Below, in pieces: positions 28,447 through 37,532 of a DNA stretch of 64,000 bases. The stretch is from Candidatus Nitrotoga sp. SPKER. Its GTDB lineage: Bacteria > Pseudomonadota > Gammaproteobacteria > Burkholderiales > Gallionellaceae. Position 1 is the stretch's first letter. Every line of letters begins with the position of its first letter. The stretch is from assembly GCA_003402285.1 (NCBI GenBank), contig QFXG01000024.1, positions 124,001-188,000 on the forward strand. The letters run 5' to 3'. The notes under the pieces were generated by a model, which searched no databases, was not told the origin of the DNA, and worked only from the letters and a program-made list of their open reading frames with translations. Position numbers and translations under genes: made by a program.

Positions 28447-29824
28447 CGGCAGGAAGAATGTCATGAATCAAGATAAAAAAAAGCTACTTGTTATTGAAGA
28501 TGATCTTGGACTGCAAAAACAATTGCGTTGGAATTTTGATGCTTATGACGTACTGTTGGCAGGAGATCGTGAAAGTGCGCTGGCGCAGGTTAGGCGGCAT
28601 GAGCCTGCAGTGGTCACCATGGATCTTGGACTCCCCCCCGATCCCGATGGTGCGTCGGAAGGATTGGCAATATTGCAACAGATTCTTGCGCTTGCCCCGG
28701 ATACCAAACTGATTGTGCTTTCAGGGAATCAGGATCATGCCAATGCGGTGAAAGCGATTGGTATGGGCGCTTATGATTTTCATCAAAAACCGTTTGATCC
28801 AGAGATACTCGGGTTGGTGGTTGAGCGTGCCTTTTACCTATACGCTCTGCAACAGGAGAATCGTCGAATTTTGCAGATTCAGGCGGACTCTCCCTTGTCT
28901 AGTATTATTAGCCGTGATCCTGGCATGTTAAAAGTGTGCCGTAGTATCGAGAAAGTAGCACCATCCTCTGCTTCGGTAATGTTGTTAGGTGATAGCGGAA
29001 CAGGCAAAGAGTTGTTGGCAAAAGCACTGCATCAGATGAGTCCACGGCAGGATAAGCGTTTCATGGCAATCAATTGCGCGGCAATCCCAGAAAACCTTCT
29101 GGAGAGTGAGTTGTTTGGGTACGAAAAGGGAGCGTTTACTGGAGCCGCTAAACAGACGTTAGGCAAAATTGAACTGGCTGATGGCGGCACTTTTTTCCTT
29201 GATGAAGTAGGGGATATGCCCATGCTTTTACAAGCGAAACTTCTCCGATTTTTACAAGAAAGAGTAATCGAAAGAGTAGGAGGACGTCAGGAGATTCCTG
29301 TTGATGTTCGGATTGTTTGCGCAACACATCGTAATCTAAAGGAATTGAGTGATGCAGGACGCTTCCGTGAAGATCTTTATTACCGTTTAAGCGAGATTGC
29401 AGTTATTATTCCTCCACTGCGGGAGCGAATAGGCGATGCCGCATTGTTGGCACATCATTTTAAAAACAAATTCAGCGTCAAAGAAGGACGTTCTTCACTG
29501 AATTTCAGTCAAGAAGCTCTGGCCATGATAGAAGGATACTCTTGGCCAGGTAATGTGCGCGAAATGGAAAATTGCATCAAGCGTGCTGTCATTATGGCTG
29601 AAGGCTCCCAAATAAGCACTGAGGATATTGGCCTGTTAACGTCACCTAAAATGATAGAGTCTATTAATTTGCGCCAGGTACGGGATGATGCTGAATATAA
29701 TGCCGTGGTCAAAGCGCTGGCGAGAGTAGATGGTAATATTGCCAAGGCGGCCGAATTGCTTGGTATCAGCCGCCCAACACTATACGATTTAATAAGCCGT
29801 CATGGTATTGTAAGCAAAGCTTAA
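28418..29824 (+). CDS. prsR: PrsR: PEP-CTERM-box sigma-54-dependent response regulator (real start near 28463)
   Basis: REC domain; GDSGTGKELLAKALH; GAFTGA; C-terminal Fis-type HTH. Confidence 0.94.
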   Translation: MLIMSRTPRNGRKNVMNQDKKKLLVIEDDLGLQKQLRWNFDAYDVLLAGDRESALAQVRRHEPAVVTMDLGLPPDPDGASEGLAILQQILALAPDTKLIVLSGNQDHANAVKAIGMGAYDFHQKPFDPEILGLVVERAFYLYALQQENRRILQIQADSPLSSIISRDPGMLKVCRSIEKVAPSSASVMLLGDSGTGKELLAKALHQMSPRQDKRFMAINCAAIPENLLESELFGYEKGAFTGAAKQTLGKIELADGGTFFLDEVGDMPMLLQAKLLRFLQERVIERVGGRQEIPVDVRIVCATHRNLKELSDAGRFREDLYYRLSEIAVIIPPLRERIGDAALLAHHFKNKFSVKEGRSSLNFSQEALAMIEGYSWPGNVREMENCIKRAVIMAEGSQISTEDIGLLTSPKMIESINLRQVRDDAEYNAVVKALARVDGNIAKAAELLGISRPTLYDLISRHGIVSKA

Positions 29825-30219
29825 GAAGATTTGTGGATATAGCTACATTTAATTTGTGTTTCGACGCTAAATCAATGTTCTGGAAAAAATAAAAATTTCA
29901 GGGAGTATTTTAAACAAGTAAGTTTCAATAAAATATTTTGCCGTAACTTTAATTTATACCTTCTTTAATTTAATTGTTTGGCCATTTATCAATTAGGTAA
30001 GATTTATTTTGTATTAGAAGCCAGTTAGCCCGCTCTATCTCCCCGCTATATGGAACATGAAATTGACGCCCAGGTATAATTTATAAAAAATTAGATCTCT
30101 GGCTCATTAGTTGTACTTGCGAATAAAAAGCAATCAACTGGTATTTTAAGACATGGATGTTCTCCCATAAATTTGATGAATGAAGTTTGATATTGACCAG
30201 CGACATATTTGGAACATTA

Positions 30220-30309
30220 ATGAAAATTGATCAATTGTTAGAAGTCGTTAGTATTTTTTCTTTGACTAGTATTTTGCTATTACTTTTGTCACGAAAATTG
30301 GTGCATTAA
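30220..30309 (+). CDS. Possible 29-aa membrane peptide overlapping arnT start
   Basis: MKIDQLLEVVSIFSLTSILLLLLSRKLVH; TAATG overlap with the next gene. Confidence 0.45.
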   Translation: MKIDQLLEVVSIFSLTSILLLLLSRKLVH

Positions 30310-31955
30310 TGGCAAAAATGGAGATTAAACGCTGGTGGTGGCTATTGTTAATGGTCATCGTGATTTGGTTTGGTACGTTGGAATATCGTAAGCTGATAAA
30401 GCCAGACGAAGGCCGTTACGCTGAAATTCCGCGCGAAATGGTAGTGAGCGGTGACTGGGTTACACCGCGTCTGAACAATCTGAAATATTTCGAGAAACCC
30501 CCGCTGCAATATTGGGCGACCGCGACTGCCTATACCCTGTTTGGTGAGCATCATTGGACGTCACGTTTGTGGCCGGCATTGACCGGTTTTGCCGGTTTGT
30601 TATTGGTATGGTTTGCCGGTGTACGTTTATTCGGGCGCGAAGCTGGACAGTATGCAGCTTTGATTCTTGGTAGCAGTTTATTGTATGCGGTGATCGGGCA
30701 TATCAATACGCTTGATATGGGTGTCACGTTTTTTTTAACCCTTGGAATTGTCGGTCTGTTACTTGGTCAGCAGACCCAAACAGATCCGCGTACCCGGCGT
30801 AATTGGCTCTATTGCGCATGGACGGCATTGGGTTTGGCAGTATTGAGCAAGGGGTTGATAGGGCTGGTACTGCCGGCTGCTACGTTAGTGATTTACTCTG
30901 TGTTGCAGCGCGATTTAGCACCATGGAAGCGCCTCAATCTAGTGACCGGGCTATTATTGTTTTTATTTGTCACTGCGCCATGGTTTATTCTGGTGATGAA
31001 AGCTAATCCCGAATTCTTCGAGCGTTTCTTTATTTACGAGCACTACACGCGATTTTCTACCAAGGATTTGGGGCGTTACCAACCTTGGTACTATTTTATT
31101 CCCATCCTGCTGGCAGGTATGTTGCCTTGGACTATGTTAATGTTTGATACCGTGTTACGTACTTGGAAAAGTACCATGTATATCGGAACGGCATTTAACC
31201 CGGAACGCTTTCTACTGATATGGGTAGTCTTCATTTATGTCTTTTTTTCGGTGTCCGGATCAAAACTACCGTCCTATTTGTTGCCGATGTTTCCGGCTCT
31301 GGCATTGTTAATGGGCAAACGTCTGGCCGAGATACGGGAACGGGTATTGCTGTGGCAACTTGCCCCAGTTTTGCTGGTTCCGGTGGTAACGTTGGGGTTT
31401 GCACCGTTTACAGCGCAGTTGGCAGAAACCCCGCTAAAAATGGAAATGTATAGTGATTATGCAGTTTGGGCCGTGGTGGCAGCACTGGTTTATTTGTTTG
31501 GATTGATTTGTAGCATGGTGTTGTTGGCACGCAGAAAAAAATCTCTGGCGGTACTGGTGGTGGCATTAAGCACTTTGATTGGGGCACAAATTGTTTTATG
31601 TGGGCATAATACTGTGGCCATATGGCGTTCTGCGTACCACATTGCCGAATTGATCCGTCCCTATGTCAAACCCGATACCTCTTTGTATTCGGTAGGTACC
31701 TACGAGCAGACTCTACCGTTTTATCTGAAGCGCACCTTCACCTTGGTTGACTATCAGAATGAAATGGCATTCGGTATTATGCAGGAGCCGCAGCGTTGGA
31801 TACCAGACATCGCCAGCTTCGTGAAAATATGGGGTAAGCAACCAGCAGCATTGGCGATTATGCCGGTTCAGTTATACCCGCAACTTAAACAGCAAGGCTT
31901 GGCAATGAAGATTATTTTTGAGGACACCCAATACATTGTTGTGAACAAACCATGA
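30309..31955 (+). CDS. arnT: ArnT-like lipid A 4-amino-4-deoxy-L-arabinose transferase / PMT family glycosyltransferase
   Basis: KPDEGRYAEIPREMVVSGDWVTPRLNNLKYFEKPPLQYW; downstream arn genes. Confidence 0.85.
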   Translation: MAKMEIKRWWWLLLMVIVIWFGTLEYRKLIKPDEGRYAEIPREMVVSGDWVTPRLNNLKYFEKPPLQYWATATAYTLFGEHHWTSRLWPALTGFAGLLLVWFAGVRLFGREAGQYAALILGSSLLYAVIGHINTLDMGVTFFLTLGIVGLLLGQQTQTDPRTRRNWLYCAWTALGLAVLSKGLIGLVLPAATLVIYSVLQRDLAPWKRLNLVTGLLLFLFVTAPWFILVMKANPEFFERFFIYEHYTRFSTKDLGRYQPWYYFIPILLAGMLPWTMLMFDTVLRTWKSTMYIGTAFNPERFLLIWVVFIYVFFSVSGSKLPSYLLPMFPALALLMGKRLAEIRERVLLWQLAPVLLVPVVTLGFAPFTAQLAETPLKMEMYSDYAVWAVVAALVYLFGLICSMVLLARRKKSLAVLVVALSTLIGAQIVLCGHNTVAIWRSAYHIAELIRPYVKPDTSLYSVGTYEQTLPFYLKRTFTLVDYQNEMAFGIMQEPQRWIPDIASFVKIWGKQPAALAIMPVQLYPQLKQQGLAMKIIFEDTQYIVVNKP

Positions 31956-32323
31956 ACTTGATCAGCTTTAGTTTGATTTTTGCTGGTGTGATGCTTAATG
32001 TTGCTGCGCAGCTTCTGATCAAGGCCGGTACCAACAGCATTGGCTATTTTGAATTTAGTCGTAGTAATGTTCTGCCAATCGGTATACGGCTTGCTACCGA
32101 GCCGCACATCATTGGGGCAATGGTTTGTTATGTACTTAGCGTGGTGATTTGGATATTGGCGCTATCACGCGTACAGGTCAGCATTGCTTATCCGCTGCTG
32201 TCCATGGGATACATAGTCAATTTGGTGGCAGCGTGGTGGTTTTTTAATGAATCAATCAACCCGGCTAAAGTGGCTGGCATTAGCGTTATTATTTTGGGTG
32301 TCATCATTATTTCTCGAGCATGA
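31952..32323 (+). CDS. EamA/SMR-type transporter, ArnE/ArnF-like flippase subunit
   Basis: 123 aa, four hydrophobic segments; ATGA overlaps with both neighbours. Confidence 0.78.
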   Translation: MNLISFSLIFAGVMLNVAAQLLIKAGTNSIGYFEFSRSNVLPIGIRLATEPHIIGAMVCYVLSVVIWILALSRVQVSIAYPLLSMGYIVNLVAAWWFFNESINPAKVAGISVIILGVIIISRA

Positions 32324-33441
32324 ACGAATTTCTTCCATTTTCTCGCCCATCCATTGATGAGGCTACTATTGCTGCCGTAGCGGAAACCTTGCGTTCCGGT
32401 TGGATTACCAGTGGCCCCAAGGTACAGGAATTCGAGAGGCAACTTTCTGAGTATTTCGGTGGGCGTCCAGTGCGCACCTTCAACTCCGGCACCTGCACCA
32501 TGGAAATTGCTCTGCGTATTGCAGGTATAGGCCGTGGTGACGAAGTCATCACCACGCCGATTTCCTGGGTAGCCACCGCCAATGTCATACTTCAAGTTGG
32601 TGCAACTCCGGTGTTCGCTGATGTTGATCCGGTTACACGTAACATTGATCTGGACAAGGTTGAGGCGGCAATCACGCCACGCACCAAGGCAATCATCCCG
32701 GTTTATCTGGCGGGCAAACCGGTGGATATGGATCGTCTCTATCAGATAGCTGTTAGACACAAATTGCGCGTAATCGAAGACGCTGCGCAAGCAATCGGTT
32801 CAACATGGCAAGGCAAACCCATCGGCTCGTTTGGCGATTTCGTTTCATTCAGCTTCCAGGCCAACAAAAATATCACCACCTCGGAAGGTGGCTGTTTGGT
32901 GCTCAATAACGCAGAGGAAGCCGCTCTCGCTGAAAAATATCGATTGCAAGGTGTCACGCGGAGCGGTTACGACGGCATCGAAGTGGACGTGCTGGGCGGC
33001 AAATTCAATATGACCGACATCGCCGCCGCCATTGGCTTGGGGCAGTTCGCGCAATTAAATGTTATCACCGCACAACGACGCAAATTAGCGCGGCATTATT
33101 TCGCGACACTCGGTAAAAATTTCGAAGCGCAAACTGGCGCGCAATTACCTCTCGCTGATTTTGAAAATACTAACTGGCATTTGTTTCAGATAGTGCTGCC
33201 GGAGCGCATCACCCGTGCCGATTTCATGGCGCGTATGAAAGACAAGAACATCGGTATCGGTTATCACTATGCGCCTATTCACCTGTTTAAGCTGTATCGA
33301 TCACTGGGTTTTACGGCAGGTATGTTTCCAATTGCAGAGCATGTTGGGCGTCAGATTGTTTCCTTGCCAATCTTCGCGGCGATGAGTGAAAGCGATGTCG
33401 AACGCACGTGCGTTGCGATGTGTGAAGTATTGAAAAATTAG
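32320..33441 (+). CDS. arnB: DegT/DnrJ/EryC1/StrS aminotransferase, ArnB-like
   Basis: NSGTCTMEIALRIAGIGRGDEVITTPISWVATANVI, IEDAAQAIGSTWQGKPIGSFGDFVSFSFQANKNITTSEGG. Confidence 0.85.
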   Translation: MNEFLPFSRPSIDEATIAAVAETLRSGWITSGPKVQEFERQLSEYFGGRPVRTFNSGTCTMEIALRIAGIGRGDEVITTPISWVATANVILQVGATPVFADVDPVTRNIDLDKVEAAITPRTKAIIPVYLAGKPVDMDRLYQIAVRHKLRVIEDAAQAIGSTWQGKPIGSFGDFVSFSFQANKNITTSEGGCLVLNNAEEAALAEKYRLQGVTRSGYDGIEVDVLGGKFNMTDIAAAIGLGQFAQLNVITAQRRKLARHYFATLGKNFEAQTGAQLPLADFENTNWHLFQIVLPERITRADFMARMKDKNIGIGYHYAPIHLFKLYRSLGFTAGMFPIAEHVGRQIVSLPIFAAMSESDVERTCVAMCEVLKN

Positions 33442-33541
33442 CGTGCACAGAGCGCGTCCTATGCTGTTGGCCTTATCTTAATTTTGCTTATATCGATTCC
33501 TAATTTCGCTAACCTCACCCTCTGAGGTAAAATCCTGCGCC

Positions 33542-34480
33542 ATGAGTACCCTCCAACTTTCCGTCATCATTCCTGTTTACAACGAAGAAGAAGGGCTACA
33601 GACCTTATTTGATCGTTTATACCCGACACTGGACAATCTCGGTATAAGTTACGAAATTGTGTTTATCAATGATGGTAGCCGTGACCGTTCGGCAGCTATT
33701 TTGCGTGAGCAATTCCAGCGCCGTCCCGAAGTAACACGGGTGATTTTGTTCAATGGCAATTTTGGTCAGCATATGGCGATCACTGCGGGCTTTGAGCATG
33801 CGCGCGGCGCGCGCGTGGTGACGTTGGACGCCGACCTGCAAAATCCGCCGGAAGAGATAGCCAAGCTGCTCGCCAAAATGGATGAGGGTTACGATTACAT
33901 TGGTTCAATTCGTAAGCAACGTAACGATAGCTGGTGGCGGCATATGGGTTCACGTACTATGAATCGCCTGCGTGAACGAATTACGAATATCAAAATGACT
34001 GATCAAGGCTGTATGTTGCGCGCCTATGATCGTCCTCTCATTGATGCGATCAATAGTTGTAAGGAGGTAAATACTTTTGTCCCGGCGCTGGCCTATACTT
34101 TTGCGCGCAATCCTGCCGAGGTGATGGTAGAACATGAAGAGCGTGCGCTGGGTGAATCAAAATACTCGTTGTACAGTTTGATTCGTCTGAATTTTGACCT
34201 GATGACCGGATTTTCTGTCGTACCCCTGCAATGGTTCTCCATGGCTGGAATTGCAATTTCATTGATGTCTGCATTTTTCGTGGTCTTTCTACTGGTGCGT
34301 CGACTGTTTGTCGGCCCTGAAGCGGAAGGCTTATTTACTTTGTTCGCAGTCGCTTTTTTCCTGATTGGCCTCACTCTGTTCGGTATCGGTTTGCTGGGGG
34401 AATACATCGGCCGCATTTATCTACAAGTGCGCCATCGTCCACGCTATTTGATACAAGCCGTATTGGATAAAATTGAATGA
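33542..34480 (+). CDS. arnC: Glycosyltransferase family 2, ArnC-like
   Basis: VIIPVYNEEEGLQTLFDRL, VTLDADLQNPPEEI; C-terminal TM segments. Confidence 0.88.
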   Translation: MSTLQLSVIIPVYNEEEGLQTLFDRLYPTLDNLGISYEIVFINDGSRDRSAAILREQFQRRPEVTRVILFNGNFGQHMAITAGFEHARGARVVTLDADLQNPPEEIAKLLAKMDEGYDYIGSIRKQRNDSWWRHMGSRTMNRLRERITNIKMTDQGCMLRAYDRPLIDAINSCKEVNTFVPALAYTFARNPAEVMVEHEERALGESKYSLYSLIRLNFDLMTGFSVVPLQWFSMAGIAISLMSAFFVVFLLVRRLFVGPEAEGLFTLFAVAFFLIGLTLFGIGLLGEYIGRIYLQVRHRPRYLIQAVLDKIE

Positions 34481-35403
34481 CGCGCGTGGTTGTTTTTGCT
34501 TACCATAACGTGGGTGTTCGTTGCCTGTCTGTATTGCTGACGCACGGCATACAAGTGGCACTGGTGGTTACTCATCGCGACAACCCTAAAGAAAATATCT
34601 GGTTTGCTAGCGTGGCCGAGTTGGCTATGCTACATGGCATTCCGGTCATTACACCGGATAATCCGAATACAGTAGAAGTGCTTGAGCAGATTCGAGCGCT
34701 GCAACCAGACTTTCTGTTTTCCTTCTATTATCGCGAAATGTTTAAGCGTGAGTTGCTAAAAATTCCTAAACAGGGTGCGCTCAACATGCATGGTTCGCTG
34801 CTACCGAAATATCGAGGCCGGGTGCCGGTAAACTGGGCAATAATTAAAGGTGAAATAGAAACGGGCGCGACCTTGCATTACATGACCGAGAAACCTGACA
34901 ACGGTGCGGTGGTAGCGCAACAGGCCGTACCCATTTTATCTGATGACACTGCATTCGAAGTATTCCAAAAAGTCACTGTGGCCGCTGAAATTGCACTGAA
35001 TGCTTGCTTGCCCGCTTTACTTGCAGGTACAGCAAAATCAGTGGAACAGGATTTGAGTCAAGGTGAATATTTCGGTGGGCGCAAACCGGAGGATGGCATT
35101 ATTGACTGGTCGCAAGACGCGCGCAGCATTCACAATCTGGTGCGTGCTGTGGCACCGCCTTATCCGGGTGCGATTACACAGCTTCTGGGCAAATCCATGC
35201 GTATTTTGCAAACGCTGATTATAACTTGTGCAACAACAAATGAGATACCAGCCTTCTATGTCGAGGAAGGCAAGGCATACGTTATTTGCAGGCAAGGAAA
35301 ATTGCGCGTCGTACGTTTTGAGCTGGATAGCGTAGAGATGAGCGCCACAGATTTTGCTGCACAGTACGGAGTGGCAAGATTTCAATTTAATGCGTCTTTA
35401 TAA
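34477..35403 (+). CDS. Formyltransferase, ArnA N-terminal domain-like
   Basis: LNMHGSLLPKYRGRVPVNWAIIKGEIETGATLHYM; ATGA overlap with arnC. Confidence 0.88.
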   Translation: MTRVVVFAYHNVGVRCLSVLLTHGIQVALVVTHRDNPKENIWFASVAELAMLHGIPVITPDNPNTVEVLEQIRALQPDFLFSFYYREMFKRELLKIPKQGALNMHGSLLPKYRGRVPVNWAIIKGEIETGATLHYMTEKPDNGAVVAQQAVPILSDDTAFEVFQKVTVAAEIALNACLPALLAGTAKSVEQDLSQGEYFGGRKPEDGIIDWSQDARSIHNLVRAVAPPYPGAITQLLGKSMRILQTLIITCATTNEIPAFYVEEGKAYVICRQGKLRVVRFELDSVEMSATDFAAQYGVARFQFNASL

Positions 35404-35432
35404 TTGTTAAAGAATCCGGGAATACAATTTTC

Positions 35433-36329
35433 ATGCCCCAGTTAGCGCTTAAAATTGACGTTGATACTTATCGCGGTACGCGCGAGGGGGTTCCGCGTTT
35501 ATTAGAAATGCTGAAGCGACATGATATACAAGCCACATTTTTCTTTACTCTTGGTACTGACCACACAGGGCGTGCTATTCGGCGTGTATTTCGTCCCGGG
35601 TTTTTAGGCAAGGTATCACGCACCTCAGTGCTGGAACACTATGGCATCAAGACGTTGCTGTATGGCACTTTATTACCTGGGCCGGATATTGGACGCAACT
35701 GTGCGCAGATTTTACGCTCAGTACGCGATGCAGGTTTTGAAGTCGGTATTCATTGCTATGATCATATTCGCTGGCAAGATTATGTTGCGGGTAAAGATGC
35801 CGAGTGGACAAGGCGCGAGATGCAGCGCGCGGTGGATAGATTCATCGAGATTTTTGGCGTAGCGCCCAAGGCGCATGCTGCCGCCGGTTGGCAGATGAAT
35901 CGGCATGCTTTACGCCTGATGCAACTACTCAGGTTTGATTACAGTTCCGACACACGCGGCACACATCCTTTTATCCCCACTTGGAATGCAGAGATTATTG
36001 CCTGCCCGCAATTGCCTACCACCTTGCCTACGTTGGATGAAATCATCAATCGCGAGGGCGTCACCGTGGAAAATGTGGCGCAGCACTTGCTGGGGTTGAC
36101 TGCAAATCCCCCAGATATGGGTCACGTATTTACACTGCATGCCGAGTTGGAAGGTGGCAAGTGGATGCCAGTATTCGAACAGCTCATCATAGGCTGGAAA
36201 GAACAGAACTACGAGCTGGTTTCATTGCGCCAATATTTGGAAAATCTTAAAGGTACACTGCCACGGAATGAGCTGGTAATAGGGGCAGTGGATGGACGTA
36301 GTGGGACACTGGCCATGCAGGGCAAATAG
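35433..36329 (+). CDS. arnD: Polysaccharide deacetylase, ArnD-like
   Basis: LKIDVDTYRGTREGVPRLLEMLKRHDIQATFFFTLGTDHTGRAIRR. Confidence 0.9.
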   Translation: MPQLALKIDVDTYRGTREGVPRLLEMLKRHDIQATFFFTLGTDHTGRAIRRVFRPGFLGKVSRTSVLEHYGIKTLLYGTLLPGPDIGRNCAQILRSVRDAGFEVGIHCYDHIRWQDYVAGKDAEWTRREMQRAVDRFIEIFGVAPKAHAAAGWQMNRHALRLMQLLRFDYSSDTRGTHPFIPTWNAEIIACPQLPTTLPTLDEIINREGVTVENVAQHLLGLTANPPDMGHVFTLHAELEGGKWMPVFEQLIIGWKEQNYELVSLRQYLENLKGTLPRNELVIGAVDGRSGTLAMQGK

Positions 36330-36435
36330 GTGCGGTGGACTTCAGATTTTTAGTTTGATTGGAGTAGCTGCTTACAGGTCATGGCTGGTGTGATTGCGTG
36401 TCAATACGTTATGGATTGGCCTTCTCATCATCACA

Positions 36436-37239
36436 TCAGTTACCAAATCGATATGAAGCCATAGCGACATTAAATACTTTATCTACAAAAATACGGTGCC
36501 CGGTATCATCACCCGCTGCGCCTGCTACGACCATTAATGGAATGAGGTGGTCTTCTCGTGGATGAGCCAATCGAGCTACTGGTGATGTTTCCCAATTTAT
36601 TAATTTTGTAGCGCGGTTAACCGGATTTGGGTCGGAAATTGCTTCATTTAAATATTGCTCGAATTGCTCGGACACAGGTGTGGCATCAACTTGTCCGAAT
36701 CCTCGCATGTTGTGGTAAGTAAGCCCACTTCCTATGATTAGAACTGCTTCATCTCGTAGGGACTTTAAAGCTTCACCAGCCCGAATATGTTCCAAGGGGT
36801 CATAATTTGATTTCAAAGAAAGCATGACTACTGGAATACTTGCATCTGGGTACATCAGGAACAAGGGAACAAAGGTTCCATGATCGAATCCTTGATGTGG
36901 ATCTTCCTTACTACTGATTCCCGCTTGACCGAGCAGCTCGCGAACACGGTTTGCGAGCGTAGGCGATCCTGGTGCCGGATATTTGATCCGGTAGGTATGT
37001 TCAGGAAAGCCAGAGTAGTCATACCTCATTGGAGGATTTGTTGCGGTTGATACTGTAAATTCGCTTTCCTCCCAATGACCCGTAATAACCAAAATCGCTT
37101 TGGGTTTACAGGGGAGGCTTGCCGGAAGCTGACTCAATTTCCGAGCAGTTTTTGCAAACTGCTTTTTCATGTCATCAATATATGGCCAAGGGCCACCACC
37201 ATGAGAGATGAAAAAAGTTGGAAGTTTGGTGTTGTCCAT
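36436..37239 (-). CDS. Class III extradiol ring-cleavage dioxygenase (DODA-type)
   Basis: FFISHGGGPWPY, FDHGTFVPLFLMYPDASIPVVMLSL, IIGSGLTYHNM. Confidence 0.9.
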   Translation of the reverse strand: MDNTKLPTFFISHGGGPWPYIDDMKKQFAKTARKLSQLPASLPCKPKAILVITGHWEESEFTVSTATNPPMRYDYSGFPEHTYRIKYPAPGSPTLANRVRELLGQAGISSKEDPHQGFDHGTFVPLFLMYPDASIPVVMLSLKSNYDPLEHIRAGEALKSLRDEAVLIIGSGLTYHNMRGFGQVDATPVSEQFEQYLNEAISDPNPVNRATKLINWETSPVARLAHPREDHLIPLMVVAGAAGDDTGHRIFVDKVFNVAMASYRFGN

Positions 37240-37532
37240 ATGGTTATAAACTATTTGATAATGCGTTTTAAATAAAATTTTTTAGTTACAGTAAAGTGGT
37301 TATTCATTAGGCTATTAACGTAAGTCAATACTATTGATATAGCGAGCAACGTCTATGCTGTGGTGTACTCATCAGTATTCTAGAACTCGAGGGTGTCCTT
37401 GATTAATCTATTGTTCATGCAACGAAGATATCAAGCCCTGTATTGGATCGTGGAAGCTTCGACATTTCCCGCAAGGAAAAAAATCATCAGAGCCAATTGT
37501 TACTCGAGTTTTAAACAGAATGCTACGTTAAA

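Noticed and set aside
32188-32790. 200-aa minus-strand ORF
   Set aside because: Antisense to the ArnE/F-like gene and arnB, both with clear family motifs
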